This document shows, piece by piece, positions 19,632 through 30,207 of a stretch of DNA of 64,000 nucleotides. Origin of the DNA: Clostridium ihumii AP5. Its GTDB lineage: Bacteria > Bacillota > Clostridia > Clostridiales > Clostridiaceae. How positions within the stretch are numbered: the stretch's first letter is position 1; every line of letters begins with the position of its first letter. The DNA lies in contig NZ_CCAT010000007.1 of NCBI RefSeq assembly GCF_000612845.1, positions 46,103-110,102 of the forward strand. Reading direction: 5' to 3'. The notes beneath the pieces are model-generated. The model had not been told where the DNA came from, did not search any database, and saw only the letters and a list, made by a program, of their open reading frames with translations. A program made the position numbers and the translations under genes.

Positions 19632-20957
19632 TTAATACAATACTTCACCTATTAAATCATATTCAAGCGCCTTTATAATTTTAACATTTACAAATTGACC
19701 TATTTTTAAGTCTTTACTTCCTTCTACAAATACTTCTCCATCTATTTCTGGAGCCATTTCATAGTTTCTTCCAATGTATACTTCTCCATCTTTATTCTCT
19801 ATCAACACTTTATATGTTCTTCCAACTTTACTTCTATTCACACCTTTAGACACTTTTTGTTGAAGTTCCATAAGCTCATGATATCTAAGTTCCTTTACTT
19901 CTTCTTCTATTTGATTTGGCATATCAGCTGCAACTGTACCTTCTTCTTGTGAGTATGTGAATACTCCTAATTTATCAAATTTTATTTCCTCTATAAATTC
20001 TTTTAACTCCTCAAAATCTTCTTCTGTCTCACCTGGAAAACCAACTATAATAGCTGTTCTTAATACCACATTAGGAATATTTTCTCTTAGCTTTAATATG
20101 TTTTCTTTTATTATCCTTTTTCTTCCTTTTCTTCTCATAGATTTTAAAACATTGTCACTTATATGTTGTATTGGAATATCTATATATTTACATACTTTTT
20201 CATTTTCTTTAAATTCTTTTATTATGTCATCTGTAAGCTCTTCTGCATAACAATATAAAACTCTTATCCATTCAATACTTTTTATTTTTGATAGTTCTCT
20301 TAAAAGTATGTGCAATGTTTTCTCTTTATATAAATCAATTCCATAGCTAGTTGTATCTTGTGCAACTAATATTATTTCTTTATATCCATTAATTGCAAGT
20401 TCTTTAGCTTCCATTATTATATCTTCCATTTTTCTACTTCTGTATCTACCTCTTATTTTAGGTATAGCACAATAAGCACAAGCATTGTTACATCCTTCTG
20501 AAATTCTTAAATATGCTGTTTTATTTCCAGTTGTTACAACTCTTTTTCCTGTGTTTATATTAGAATCACTATAATTTGTATATGCTATTTTTTTATTTGT
20601 CTTTAAAACTTCTTCTATGCTTTCTGTAAGTTTATCATAATCATTAACACCTAAAATAATATCTAACTCAGGAATAAGTTCTAAAAGCTCACTACCATAT
20701 CTCTGAGTTAAACATCCTGTTGCTATTAATACCTTACAATTATTTTCATCTTTGTATTTAGCCATACTAAGTATTGTATCTATTGATTCTTGCTTTGAAC
20801 TTTCAATAAAGCCACATGTGTTTATAATTATAACATCTGCATTTTCAGGCTCATTAATTAATTCAAATTTCTCCTTTACTGTTGCAACTATAATTTCAGA
20901 ATCTATTCTATTTTTATCACAACCTAAGTTTATTACTCCTATTTTTAATTTTTCCAT
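19632..20957 (-). CDS. rimO: Ribosomal protein S12 methylthiotransferase
   Basis: 441 residues, a radical-SAM MTTase that adds a methylthio group to an aspartate of ribosomal protein S12. The N-terminal UPF0004 domain carries cysteines for a second 4Fe-4S cluster (LGCDKN near 13, NTCGF near 47, GCL near 81). The radical-SAM motif CxxxCxxC is in [14 protein letters not shown] near 150. A TRAM domain ([15 protein letters not shown]) ends the protein. RimO is preferred over MiaB by the [14 protein letters not shown] type of TRAM ending. AGGAGG lies 6 bases before the ATG. Confidence 0.95.
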   Translation of the reverse strand: MEKLKIGVINLGCDKNRIDSEIIVATVKEKFELINEPENADVIIINTCGFIESSKQESIDTILSMAKYKDENNCKVLIATGCLTQRYGSELLELIPELDIILGVNDYDKLTESIEEVLKTNKKIAYTNYSDSNINTGKRVVTTGNKTAYLRISEGCNNACAYCAIPKIRGRYRSRKMEDIIMEAKELAINGYKEIILVAQDTTSYGIDLYKEKTLHILLRELSKIKSIEWIRVLYCYAEELTDDIIKEFKENEKVCKYIDIPIQHISDNVLKSMRRKGRKRIIKENILKLRENIPNVVLRTAIIVGFPGETEEDFEELKEFIEEIKFDKLGVFTYSQEEGTVAADMPNQIEEEVKELRYHELMELQQKVSKGVNRSKVGRTYKVLIENKDGEVYIGRNYEMAPEIDGEVFVEGSKDLKIGQFVNVKIIKALEYDLIGEVLY

Positions 20958-21061
20958 TCGTTACCTCCTATTTAGAATGTAATATATTTATATTCCATCC
21001 TAATGATAATCTTATCCTATTATTGAAATTCTAATCTACTTTATGATATATATTTTAATCT

Positions 21062-23401
21062 TTAACTATTAAACTCCTCTTTGCTTATTAAGACTTGTCT
21101 AGGTTTGCTTCCATTTTTTCCAGATATTATTCCTCTCTCCTCCATTTCATCTATAATTCTTGCCGCTCTATTATATCCTATTTTTAATCTTCTCTGCAAT
21201 AATGATGTAGATGCAGCATCTTCATCTATTACTATTCTTATAGCTTCATTTAATAATTCATCACATTCATTATCTCCATTAGAAGGTTTTGCACCTTCCT
21301 CGATTTCTTCTATTATTTCTTCTGAATATATATGTTCTTCGATTTGAGATTTTATAAACCCAACAACTCTTTCAACTTCTTCTTCAGATACAAATGCTCC
21401 TTGTATTCTTATTGGTTTTGATTCTCCTACTGGATAAAATAGCATGTCTCCCTTTCCTAAAAGTTTTTCAGCTCCTGAGGAATCTAATATAGTTCTAGAA
21501 TCTATCTGACTTGAAACAGCAAAAGATATTCTTGATGGTATATTCGCTTTTATAACTCCAGTTATTACATCTACAGATGGCCTTTGAGTTGCTATAACAA
21601 GATGCATACCTGCCGCTCTCGCCATTTGTGCTAGTCTTCCAATATAATCTTCTATGTCATTTGGACATACCATCATTAAATCAGCAAGCTCATCTATTAT
21701 TATAACAATCCATGGAAGTTTTTCTTCTACTATACCTTTAGTAGCCAGTTCATTATATCCTTCAATATTTCTAACATTATTATCTGCAAATATTTTATAT
21801 CTTCTAGTCATTTCATTTACTGCCCAATTTAAAGCACCTGCAGCTTTTTTAGGTTCAGTTACAACTGGTATTAAAAGATGAGGTATCCCATTATATATAT
21901 TTAATTCTACAACCTTTGGATCTATCAGTAATAATTTAACCTCATCAGGAGAATATTTATAAAGTAAACTCATAAGTAAAGTGTTAATACACACACTTTT
22001 TCCTGAACCGGTAGCCCCTGCTACAAGTAAGTGTGGCATTTTAGTAAGATCTGATACTATTGAATGTCCACCTATATCTTTGCCTAAACAAAAAGCTAAA
22101 TTTTTATTAAAATTCATAAATTCATCTGACTCAATAACTTCCCTTAAGTATACTGCTGTAAGTTCTCTATTAGGAACCTCTATACCTACAGCTGCTTTTC
22201 CTGGAATAGGAGCTTCAATTCTAACTCCTGACGCGGCCAAGTTTAATGCTATGTCATCAGCTAAATTAACTATTTTACTTACTTTAACACCTGCACTTGG
22301 TTGCAATTCAAATCTTGTTACTGATGGACCTTTTGTAACTTGTGTAACTTTTGCTTCTACTCCAAAACTAGCAAGAGTTTCTTGAAGCTTACTTGCACTG
22401 TTTAATAATTCTTTTTTATCACCTTTTTTTAATTGGCTATTTTCATTTTTAGAAAGCAATTCCATGTTAGGCTTATCATAATTTATTATAGTATTTCTAT
22501 TTACAATACCAATGTTTACTTCTGAAGCATCATCATCTTCTTTTTCAATTTTGTAACTACGTTTTTTTATGGCACTTAAATCACTTTGAACTGTATCTCC
22601 AAAAATAAAATCTGTATCTGTACTTTCTTTATTTTTATCATCTTTTAGAAATTCAACAATTTTAATTTTACTATCATCTTCTTTATTGCTAAGATCAAAA
22701 AATGGATTATCTAATGAAACTTCTTCTGTAACAGCAATACTTTCATTTACATTCATTGGTTCATCTATTTTTATTTCTTTACCTTCTTTATTTTTAGAAT
22801 TACTTTTTAGGTCTTGTCCTTTTTTCTTGATGCTGTCTACAATATCTTTAAGTGTAATATCTTTTATCATTACAATAGATATTATATATAAAGATATAAA
22901 TATTACATAGCTTCCTATGCTACCAAATAATTTATAAACCGGTAATATTATTAAATAACCTATTACCCCGCTATGTATAATATTTGATGAATTATAAATA
23001 TTGCTCATACTTAATAAAATATCACCTTCAATATGGTAGTTAAATAATACTATCATTTGTATAAGTAATAATGTATTTGTTATAAATAACATTATTCCAT
23101 AAAATTTTTTAGTAAACTTTATTTTTCCATTTCTATATATATAGTTAAATCCTATAAATATAAATAACAGTGGTAACACATATGCACCTAAGCCTAATAT
23201 TCCAATTAATATATTATATATAAATATTCCCATGACACCTGTTAACGATGTTTTTTCAGAAATAACACTTGCTATAAGACTAAATAATGTTATGATTCCT
23301 AAAATAATTAATATAACACCTTTAAGCTCTGGTCTGATTTCTGTATTTTTTTTATCTTTTGTTGTTTTCTTTTTTACTTTAGTGTTTTTCTTTGCCACCA
23401 T
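21062..23401 (-). CDS. ftsK: FtsK/SpoIIIE DNA translocase
   Basis: 779 residues. Pumps chromosomal DNA through the septum in division and, in spore formers, into the forespore. Four membrane helices lie in about 30-185, then a variable charged linker (about 195-330), the alpha/beta motor with Walker A GATGSGKSVCIN near 455 and Walker B VIIIDELADLMM near 560, and the C-terminal gamma winged helix (ASTSLLQRRLKIGYNRAARIIDEME) that reads polar DNA sequences. The ATG follows GGAGGTGAG. It lies downstream of tepA, as spoIIIE does in Bacillus. Confidence 0.96.
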   Translation of the reverse strand: MVAKKNTKVKKKTTKDKKNTEIRPELKGVILIILGIITLFSLIASVISEKTSLTGVMGIFIYNILIGILGLGAYVLPLLFIFIGFNYIYRNGKIKFTKKFYGIMLFITNTLLLIQMIVLFNYHIEGDILLSMSNIYNSSNIIHSGVIGYLIILPVYKLFGSIGSYVIFISLYIISIVMIKDITLKDIVDSIKKKGQDLKSNSKNKEGKEIKIDEPMNVNESIAVTEEVSLDNPFFDLSNKEDDSKIKIVEFLKDDKNKESTDTDFIFGDTVQSDLSAIKKRSYKIEKEDDDASEVNIGIVNRNTIINYDKPNMELLSKNENSQLKKGDKKELLNSASKLQETLASFGVEAKVTQVTKGPSVTRFELQPSAGVKVSKIVNLADDIALNLAASGVRIEAPIPGKAAVGIEVPNRELTAVYLREVIESDEFMNFNKNLAFCLGKDIGGHSIVSDLTKMPHLLVAGATGSGKSVCINTLLMSLLYKYSPDEVKLLLIDPKVVELNIYNGIPHLLIPVVTEPKKAAGALNWAVNEMTRRYKIFADNNVRNIEGYNELATKGIVEEKLPWIVIIIDELADLMMVCPNDIEDYIGRLAQMARAAGMHLVIATQRPSVDVITGVIKANIPSRISFAVSSQIDSRTILDSSGAEKLLGKGDMLFYPVGESKPIRIQGAFVSEEEVERVVGFIKSQIEEHIYSEEIIEEIEEGAKPSNGDNECDELLNEAIRIVIDEDAASTSLLQRRLKIGYNRAARIIDEMEERGIISGKNGSKPRQVLISKEEFNS

Positions 23402-23490
23402 CTCACCTCCACATATTATTTCTATAAAAAACTCTTAGAACCTTCTTTAATATCTGTATATAAATAATTTTGTTTTATATTAAGCAATAT

Positions 23491-23518
23491 AAAAATAGGT
23501 CTATATAGACCTATTTTT
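23491..23518 (-). terminator. Bidirectional-type terminator of tepA
   Basis: A perfect 28-bp palindrome (AAAAATAGGTCTAT and its complement). It overlaps the tepA stop at 23501. T-runs lie on both strands. Confidence 0.85.
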
Positions 23519-24247
23519 ATCAATAAGTTCATTTAACTTATTAAGCGCTTGAGATATTCCTCCAACTTCATCTATAAGACCACATTGAACAGCTTGTTTT
23601 CCTATCAATATAGTCCCCATATCATTTAACAATTCATCAGTTCTAGCCATCATTTTGTTTAATTCATCTATAGATATCTTAGATGTTCTTACTATAAATT
23701 CTGTTATTCTCTCTTGCATCTTTCTAAAATATTCAAATGTTTGAGGTACTCCTATAATAAGTCCATTCATTCTAATAGGATGAATTATCATTGTTGCACT
23801 AGGTGATATATATGAATAATCTGATGATGTAGCTAATGGAACTCCTATTGAATGACCTCCACCTATAACTAATGATACAGTAGGTTTAGTTAAACTTCTT
23901 ATCATTTCAGCTATAGCTAGACCAGCTTCTACATCTCCACCTACAGTATTAAGTACAACTAATATACCTTCAACATTTTTATCCCTTTCCATTGCTATAA
24001 GTTGTGGTATAACATGTTCATATTTAGTAGTTTTAGTTTGTGGCGCACCAATATTATGACCTTCTATCTGTCCAATTATAGGTAAAATTTGTATGCTAGA
24101 ATCTCCGTCTTTAGCTACTTTTGACACACCTAATTCTTTAATATTTTGAACTTTTTCTGTTTGATTTGGATTGTTACTTTCAGGTTCTTTATTAGGTTCA
24201 TTATTTACATTACCATCTAGTATATTGCCATTTTCATTATATATCAT
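23501..24247 (-). CDS. tepA: ClpP-class serine protease TepA
   Basis: 248 residues. ClpP/crotonase-fold protein of the TepA family, tied in Bacillus to protein export and spore morphogenesis. The nucleophile elbow is GGHSIGVPLA near 150, the likely catalytic His is in MIIHPIRMNG near 177, and the acidic residue lies in the GLIDEVGG region near the end. The first 55 residues are hydrophilic and rich in N, E and P. No signal peptide. AGGAGG precedes the ATG. Neighbours dapG upstream and ftsK downstream match the Bacillus order. Confidence 0.88.
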   Translation of the reverse strand: MIYNENGNILDGNVNNEPNKEPESNNPNQTEKVQNIKELGVSKVAKDGDSSIQILPIIGQIEGHNIGAPQTKTTKYEHVIPQLIAMERDKNVEGILVVLNTVGGDVEAGLAIAEMIRSLTKPTVSLVIGGGHSIGVPLATSSDYSYISPSATMIIHPIRMNGLIIGVPQTFEYFRKMQERITEFIVRTSKISIDELNKMMARTDELLNDMGTILIGKQAVQCGLIDEVGGISQALNKLNELIDKNRSI

Positions 24248-24341
24248 CTTTTTCCTCCTTAAGCAAACAAATTATATAAAATAATAATTATTTTATAATC
24301 TTATCTTTTAATAGTCTGTTCATTTAAAGATTCACTTATAC

Positions 24342-25535
24342 TTAATGAGCTAAATTAAATTCTCCATGAAGTACATTTATAGCTATATCTGTATCTTTTT
24401 CTTCAACAAGACACCATATAGTCATATGAGAGTCTGCTGTTTGTAATACTTCTATATTCTGTTTTGTAAGAGCTTTTAAAATTCTTGCCATAACTCCAGG
24501 CACACCTTTCATTTTTGTTCCTATTATGGCTATTTTACTACAATTTTCAATATATGAGTAAGATAAATTTAATTTGCTAACTATATCTTTAAATTTTTCT
24601 AAATCATTATCTGCAATTGTAAATATTTTTTGTTTTGGAAATACACTTATAAGATCTATACTTATATTGTTTTGTGCTAATATATCTAATAAATTAACAT
24701 ATTCATCTGTTCCATTGTAATTTGCAGTTATTTGAACTCTACCTTTAACATGAGTTATTCCTGTTATAATTTTATTTGATTCTCCACACGTATCATTAGA
24801 TATTATAGTTCCTATACAATCATTTAATGTATTTTTTATAACTAACGGTATATTGTATTTTTTAGATATTTCTACTGCTAATGGATGAATAACTTTAGCT
24901 CCTTGATCTGCAAATTGGAATACTTCTTCATATCCAATTTGTTTTATAAGCATTGCATCTGAAACTATTCGTGGATCAGCTGTCATTATACCATCAACAT
25001 CAGTATATATATGCACTTCTTCTGCCTTTAATGCTGCTCCTAGTATTGCACCTGTTACATCACTACCGCCTCTTCCAAACGTAGTTAAAAAGCCATTATT
25101 TTCAACACCTTGAAAACCAGCTACAACTGGTACTTTTCCATCTTTAATTAAATCTAATATTCTATTAGTTTCTACATCTAATATTGATGCAGATCCATAA
25201 TTACTATCAGTTTTTATACCTGCTAACCCTCCAGTTAATGGAATAGAATCTATTTCTTCTTTATAAAGCTCATTACACATAACAACTGTGCTTATTATTT
25301 CTCCGCATCCTAATAATACATCTGTAGCTAATAAATTAGATTTTTTAAAATCGTCACTTACTAACTGAAGTAATGTATCTGTTGCATAGTTATCACCTTT
25401 TCTTCCCATTGCTGATACAACAACAACAGGTGAATATCCTTCACTAATTGCATTCTTTACTTTTTTTACTACTAATTTTCTATTCTTTTCAGTTGAAACA
25501 GACGTTCCTCCAAATTTTTGAACTAGTATTTTCAT
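24342..25535 (-). CDS. dapG: Aspartate kinase
   Basis: 397 residues. Phosphorylates aspartate, the first step to lysine, diaminopimelate, threonine and methionine. N-terminal kinase motif KFGGTSV at 7-13, the GRGGSDVTG stretch near 154 and FTTFGR-type loop are present. Two ACT domains fill about 260-397, the site of feedback control. Named after Bacillus DapG because tepA is next and the ymxH-ymxG-pnp set is upstream; LysC is an alternative name. DAP is also used for spore dipicolinate and cell wall. Preceded by a GGGGGAG ribosome site. Confidence 0.92.
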   Translation of the reverse strand: MKILVQKFGGTSVSTEKNRKLVVKKVKNAISEGYSPVVVVSAMGRKGDNYATDTLLQLVSDDFKKSNLLATDVLLGCGEIISTVVMCNELYKEEIDSIPLTGGLAGIKTDSNYGSASILDVETNRILDLIKDGKVPVVAGFQGVENNGFLTTFGRGGSDVTGAILGAALKAEEVHIYTDVDGIMTADPRIVSDAMLIKQIGYEEVFQFADQGAKVIHPLAVEISKKYNIPLVIKNTLNDCIGTIISNDTCGESNKIITGITHVKGRVQITANYNGTDEYVNLLDILAQNNISIDLISVFPKQKIFTIADNDLEKFKDIVSKLNLSYSYIENCSKIAIIGTKMKGVPGVMARILKALTKQNIEVLQTADSHMTIWCLVEEKDTDIAINVLHGEFNLAH

Positions 25536-25705
25536 TAATTACTCCCCCAAACTTAGTCATTTTATTATGTTCTAGGTTTCCAAACTTATATTACATATTG
25601 TTTTTTAAATTTGGATATATTTTAAAAACTAGTATGTGCTCACTTTTTTTAATTTAATAATCTTTTTAATAAAATTTAACTAAACGAGCTTATTTTTGAA
25701 TTAGT

Positions 25706-25981
25706 TTATACACGATTAACTCTCAATGTTTCATCATCTATATCTATTATAATAGTTTTAGATCCTATTTTTTTCACATATTCCCAAGGTACTTCCATGA
25801 ATCCATTACTTTTAAATAGGCTAAAACTTGATTTATTATCATTTAATAAAAGTAATTTTAATACTCCATTTTCATCTATTACTATATCATTGTTAGCTAA
25901 TAAATTGTATTTATCACCATCATTTATATTTATAATTTCGTATTTTCCCATTTCACTTAGATATTTAATATTATCTTCCAT
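25706..25981 (-). CDS. ymxH: YlmC/YmxH family PRC-barrel protein
   Basis: 91 residues of beta-rich sequence. It fits the small PRC-barrel-like family annotated YlmC/YmxH in spore formers; some members are sporulation-linked, but no function is known. The pattern IVIDENGVLKLLLL and VPWEYVKKIGSKTIIID is typical, though there is an insertion near the middle. GAGGTGAG precedes the ATG. It lies 96 bases after the M16 peptidase gene, as ymxH follows ymxG in Bacillus, and this context supports the call. Confidence 0.75.
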   Translation of the reverse strand: MEDNIKYLSEMGKYEIININDGDKYNLLANNDIVIDENGVLKLLLLNDNKSSFSLFKSNGFMEVPWEYVKKIGSKTIIIDIDDETLRVNRV

Positions 25982-26077
25982 AAAAACTCACCTCATATTA
26001 TATTTCTTTATATAGAACAATTACACAGTAAATATTTTTTACCTATATAAAGAATAGTTATGAGTCACACTATATTT

Positions 26078-27349
26078 TTATGATAATAAAACATCTTTTA
26101 TATTATAATCATTTTTTAACACATCTACATTCTTACCTACAAATGCAGAGTTTATAATTCCCTTTTTAAAAGTATTTTCCATTACTCTATCTATACTTTC
26201 CATATCTATTTTATCTATTTTCTTTATAACATCTTGAGGTGTATTAATTTTATTTAAAAACAGTACAGCCTTTCCATTACTAAACATTCTACTGCTAGTG
26301 CTTTCTAAACCTAATATATAATTTCCTTTTAGTTGCTCTTTAGTTTTATACAATTTTTCTTTACTTATTTTATATTTAACAAAATTTTTAGTCTCATTTT
26401 CTATAGCTTCTATAGCTTCTTTTGCATACTGTGGGTTTATCCCTGCATATATATTTATTAATCCATTATTTACATGTGATGACATATACATATATATTGA
26501 ATAACATACAGCTAACTCTTCCCTTATTTTTTGAAATAGTATGGAAGAAGCTCCACCACCTAGTATGTTAGATAATAATATAGATGTATACAAATCATCA
26601 TGTCCAAGAGCCATACCTTGGATTCCTAAATTTATATGTAATTGCTCTATATCTTTTTTTACAAAATAATTATTAGTTGTTATTTTAGGTGTAGAATATA
26701 CTGTTATATTTTTATTTTCAGTTTTCCATTTTCCAAAATATTTCTCTAATAATTTTTCTATATTTTTCATATTAATATTTCCACATATAGATAAAACACA
26801 ATTTTCTGGTATGTAATTCATTTTTAAATAATTTATTAATAAATTTCTATCAAAAGACTTAACAGTGTTTTCTGTACCTAGTATTGGAAGTGATAGTCCA
26901 TCATTTTCCCATGCAGCTTTAGCATGTACATCCATCAATACATCTTCTGGATTATCTTTACTCATATTTATTTCTTCTATTACTACACCTTTTTCTTTTT
27001 CTATGTCTTCTTCACTAAATAAACTATTAAATAACATATCTGATAGTATTTCTAGACTTAATTCTAAATGTGTATCTAATGTTTTTATGTAATAACATGT
27101 TGATTCTTTTCCTGTGAAGGCATTTATTTGTCCTCCTACATCTTCAATTTGTTCTACTATTTCTTTTGATGTTCTATTGGAAGTTCCCTTAAATAGCATA
27201 TGTTCTATGAAATGCGATACTCCATTATTATAAAAATTTTCTTTTCTTGAACCATTTTCAACCCATAATCCAATTGACACAGAATTGAAATGTTCTATGT
27301 TTTCAACTACAACTTTTAAACCATTATTTAAAGTAAATAAATTATACAT
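26078..27349 (-). CDS. ymxG: M16 family zinc peptidase
   Basis: 423 residues. Insulinase-type metallopeptidase; the inverted zinc motif HxxEH is HFIEH near 50 with the distal Glu in the EEINMSKDNPEDV stretch. Two homologous halves as in mitochondrial processing peptidase; the second half has the R/Y residues in HDDLYTSILLSNILGGGASS. The Bacillus homologue is YmxG/MlpA, downstream of pnp. The ORF is open to 27364, but the only ribosome site (AGGAGA) lies inside that extension, so ATG 27349 is the start, 6 bases after it. Confidence 0.93.
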   Translation of the reverse strand: MYNLFTLNNGLKVVVENIEHFNSVSIGLWVENGSRKENFYNNGVSHFIEHMLFKGTSNRTSKEIVEQIEDVGGQINAFTGKESTCYYIKTLDTHLELSLEILSDMLFNSLFSEEDIEKEKGVVIEEINMSKDNPEDVLMDVHAKAAWENDGLSLPILGTENTVKSFDRNLLINYLKMNYIPENCVLSICGNINMKNIEKLLEKYFGKWKTENKNITVYSTPKITTNNYFVKKDIEQLHINLGIQGMALGHDDLYTSILLSNILGGGASSILFQKIREELAVCYSIYMYMSSHVNNGLINIYAGINPQYAKEAIEAIENETKNFVKYKISKEKLYKTKEQLKGNYILGLESTSSRMFSNGKAVLFLNKINTPQDVIKKIDKIDMESIDRVMENTFKKGIINSAFVGKNVDVLKNDYNIKDVLLS

Positions 27350-27510
27350 CTCGATTCTCCTCATTGAAGATATATTATTAAAAATTTATTTCTAATATAA
27401 TCTATATTGTTATAAAAATCAATAAAAAATTCTTTATAAATTTAAGTATTAACTAATTCTTATATTATATTACTACTTATTATAAATTTTAATTTTACAA
27501 CTTAATAAAT

Positions 27511-27540
27511 TATAAAAAAATAAAAAGGCATTATGCCCTT
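27511..27540 (-). terminator. Terminator of pnp
   Basis: 7-bp stem (AAGGGCA/TGCCTTT in the minus RNA, including a G-U pair) with a TAA loop, then TTTTTATTTTTTT. It lies 8 bases past the pnp stop. Confidence 0.85.
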
Positions 27541-27548
27541 CTATTTGT

Positions 27549-29669
27549 TTACTTCTCAACGTTGTTGTCAGTTTCTTTATTATCTGTATCTTTTATTGCA
27601 TCTTTTCTTGAAAGATTTATTCTTCCTTGTTGATCTATTTCAGTAACTTTTACTAAAATTTCGTCTCCAACTGATACTATATCTTCTACTTTGTTTACTC
27701 TTTCAACATCTAATTTAGATATGTGAACTAATCCTTCTTTTTTAGGCATTATTTCAACAAATGCTCCAAATGTAGTTATTTTAGTAACCTTACCTAAATA
27801 AATTTCTCCAACTTCTACTTCTTTAGTTATTTCTTTTATTATTCTTAAAGCTTCATTTGCGCTAACACTATCATTAGACATTATTACTACTTTACCATCA
27901 TCACTAGTATCTATTTTAACACCAGTATCTGCTATGATTTGTTTTATTACTTTACCACCTGGTCCTATAATATCTCTAATTTTATCTGGTTTTACAGTCA
28001 TAGTATACATTCTAGGTGCATAAGGTGACAATTCTTCTCTAGCTTCAGGTATACATGCTTTTATTTTGTATAATATAAACATTCTTGCATCTCTAGCTTT
28101 TTCTATAGATTGTCTTATGCAGTTTTCTGAAAGACCTTTTATTTTAGTATCAACTTGAATTGATGTAATTCCTTTTTCTGTACCTGCAACTTTAAAGTCC
28201 ATGTCACCAAAGAAATCTTCTATTCCTTGTATATCTGTTAATACTTCTTCTTCACTTAAATCTTCACTTGTTATTAATCCCATTGCAATTCCTGCTGCTG
28301 GTCTCTTTATTGGAACACCTGCATCTAATAAGGCAAGAGTACTTCCACATACACTAGCTTGTGATGTAGATCCATTAGAACTTAATACCTCTGATACTAG
28401 TCTAATAGTATATGGGAATTCTTCTATTGATGGTATAAGTGGCTCTAAAGCTCTTTCTGCTAAAGCTCCATGACCAATTTCTCTTCTTCCTGGTCCTCTT
28501 AATGGTCTAACTTCTCCTACACTGTATGCTGGGAAATTATAGTGGTGCATATATCTTTTAGATTCTTCTTCACCTAATCCATCAATAATTTGAACATCAC
28601 CTAAAGCTCCTAAAGTTGCAACAGTCATAACTTGAGTTAATCCTCTTGTGAAAAGTCCTGTTCCATGAGTTCTAGGAAGTATAGATGTTTCACAACCTAT
28701 AGGTCTTATTTGATCAAATGCTCTTCCATCTGGTCTTCTTTGTTCTTTTAATAGCATATATCTTACTATTTCTTTTTGAATTCCATAGATAACTTCAGCT
28801 ACATCAGCCATATTATCTTCATATTTTTCTCCAAAAGCTTCATTTATTTTTTCTTTAACTTCAGAAACTTTTGCATTTCGTTCATCCTTATCTGTTATAT
28901 ACATAGCTTCTTTTAACATATCAAAAGAAAATTCTCTAATTTCCTTTTCTAACTCTGCATCAACTTTATGAAGTTCTGGAGTTATTTTTTCTTTTCCAAA
29001 TTTAGCCATAGCTTCTTCTTGGAATTTAACTATTTTTTGACATTCATTAAATCCAAATGATATTGCTTGAATCATAGTTTCTTCTGGTATTTCATCACCA
29101 CCAGCTTCTATCATCATAACTCTATCTTTTGTTGCACAAACTGTTAACGATAATGAACTCTCTTCTCTTTCCTTAACTGTTGGATTTAATATAAATTCTC
29201 CATTTATAAGACCAACTGAAACTGTTCCTACTGGATCTACAAATGGTATACTTGATAAAGATAATGCCATTGATGCAGCATTCATTGCTAATATATCTGG
29301 AACATTATCTTGTTCTACAGAAACCACTGTACAAACAACCTGCACATCATTTCTATACCCCTTAGGAAATAATGGTCTAATTGGTCTGTCTATAGCTCTT
29401 CCATTTAGTATAGCTTTTTCTGAAGGTTTCCCTTCTCTTTTTATAAATCCTCCTGGGATTTTTCCTACTGCGTATAATCTCTCTTCATACTCAACACTTA
29501 GAGGGAAAAAGTCTATACCTTCTCTAGGTGATTCTGATGCATTTACATTAACAAGTACTACTGTTTCTCCATAACTCATGAATAAAGCACAGTTAGATAA
29601 CATTCCTACTTTGCCGTTTTCAACTTTCATTTCTCTACCGGCTATAGTGGTTTTTAATGTATTAATCAT
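27549..29669 (-). CDS. pnp: Polyribonucleotide nucleotidyltransferase (PNPase)
   Basis: 706 residues. 3'-5' phosphorolytic exoribonuclease, trimeric, part of the RNA decay machinery together with RNase Y. Two RNase PH domains (about 8-230 and 310-540) flank an all-helical domain; a KH domain ([15 protein letters not shown] near 560) and an S1 domain ([15 protein letters not shown] near 625) end the protein, with a short acidic tail. The ORF extends to a TTG at 29687, but that codon overlaps the AGGAGG; the ATG at 29669 is well spaced. It lies downstream of rpsO, as in many bacteria. Confidence 0.97.
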   Translation of the reverse strand: MINTLKTTIAGREMKVENGKVGMLSNCALFMSYGETVVLVNVNASESPREGIDFFPLSVEYEERLYAVGKIPGGFIKREGKPSEKAILNGRAIDRPIRPLFPKGYRNDVQVVCTVVSVEQDNVPDILAMNAASMALSLSSIPFVDPVGTVSVGLINGEFILNPTVKEREESSLSLTVCATKDRVMMIEAGGDEIPEETMIQAISFGFNECQKIVKFQEEAMAKFGKEKITPELHKVDAELEKEIREFSFDMLKEAMYITDKDERNAKVSEVKEKINEAFGEKYEDNMADVAEVIYGIQKEIVRYMLLKEQRRPDGRAFDQIRPIGCETSILPRTHGTGLFTRGLTQVMTVATLGALGDVQIIDGLGEEESKRYMHHYNFPAYSVGEVRPLRGPGRREIGHGALAERALEPLIPSIEEFPYTIRLVSEVLSSNGSTSQASVCGSTLALLDAGVPIKRPAAGIAMGLITSEDLSEEEVLTDIQGIEDFFGDMDFKVAGTEKGITSIQVDTKIKGLSENCIRQSIEKARDARMFILYKIKACIPEAREELSPYAPRMYTMTVKPDKIRDIIGPGGKVIKQIIADTGVKIDTSDDGKVVIMSNDSVSANEALRIIKEITKEVEVGEIYLGKVTKITTFGAFVEIMPKKEGLVHISKLDVERVNKVEDIVSVGDEILVKVTEIDQQGRINLSRKDAIKDTDNKETDNNVEK

Positions 29670-29707
29670 ATATTTTCCTCCTTTCAATCACTATTATTTG
29701 TATTTTT

Positions 29708-29740
29708 GTAAAATTTAATAACTTTATAATTAAATTTTAC
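29708..29740. repeat. Hairpin in the pnp leader
   Basis: Arms GTAAAATTTAAT (29708-29719) and ATTAAATTTTAC (29729-29740) are exact complements with a 9-base loop, 39 bases before the pnp start. In enterobacteria a leader hairpin is the target of RNase III and PNPase autocontrol; whether that holds here is unknown. Confidence 0.6.
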
Positions 29741-29787
29741 TTACAAATAAATTTGTATTTAAACACACAATTTAAATATTGTAATGC

Positions 29788-29816
29788 CTAAAATAATAGA
29801 GCGGCATAGCCGCTCT
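29788..29816 (-). terminator. Terminator of rpsO
   Basis: 8-bp GC-rich stem AGAGCGGC/GCCGCTCT with a 3-base loop, then ATTATTTT on the minus strand, 4 bases past the rpsO stop. The highest-GC hairpin in the left half. Confidence 0.92.
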
Positions 29817-29819
29817 TAA

Positions 29820-30083
29820 TTATTTTCTTATTCCTAACTCAGCTATTAGAGCACGGTATCTTTCGATATCTTGCTTCTTTAAGTAGTTTAAAAGACCTTT
29901 TCTTTGTCCAACCATCATTAGAAGACCTCTTCTTGAGTGGTGATCTTTTTTGTGAACTTTTAAGTGCTCAGTTAACTCTTTTATTCTGAAAGTTAATAAA
30001 GCAACTTGAACTTCTGGTGATCCTGTATCTCCTTCAGTTCTTGCAAATTTTTCCATTATTTCTTGTTTTCTAGCCTTATCCAT
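29820..30083 (-). CDS. rpsO: 30S ribosomal protein S15
   Basis: 87 residues, the normal family length. Binds the central domain of 16S rRNA early in 30S assembly. The conserved blocks [22 protein letters not shown] and [13 protein letters not shown] are all present. GGAGGTG lies 9 bases before the ATG. It has its own promoter and terminator and a structured leader, so it is likely an autoregulated single-gene unit. Confidence 0.98.
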   Translation of the reverse strand: MDKARKQEIMEKFARTEGDTGSPEVQVALLTFRIKELTEHLKVHKKDHHSRRGLLMMVGQRKGLLNYLKKQDIERYRALIAELGIRK

Positions 30084-30101
30084 GTGTAAAACACCTCCGA
30101 T

Positions 30102-30162
30102 TGTAATATCCCCTTATTCCAAGTACGCCGTCGGCAATTCGATTAACTTAGCATAAGGTTCA
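30102..30162 (-). promoter_or_regulatory. Structured rpsO leader (candidate S15 autoregulatory element)
   Basis: The leader folds by eye into nested stems: CCTTAT/ATAAGG (30112-30117 with 30153-30158), AAGT/ACTT inside it, and GCC/GGC (30127-30129 with 30133-30135) at the tip. In other bacteria S15 binds such leader junctions to block its own translation. The fold was read by eye; S15 binding is inferred. Confidence 0.55.
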
Positions 30163-30168
30163 AGAAGA

Positions 30169-30197
30169 ATTATATCAAATAAACTCCTCTTTGTAAA
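30169..30197 (-). promoter_or_regulatory. Promoter of rpsO
   Basis: TTTACA (-35, 30192-30197) and a perfect TATAAT (-10, 30169-30174), 17 bases apart, with TG as an extended -10. It lies in the gap after ribF and uncouples rpsO from the long operon upstream. Confidence 0.8.
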
Positions 30198-30207
30198 TTA
30201 TTTATTT

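Noticed and set aside
25536..25705. Lysine riboswitch before dapG
   Set aside because: The 170-base spacer is too short and lacks the GC-rich helices of that riboswitch.
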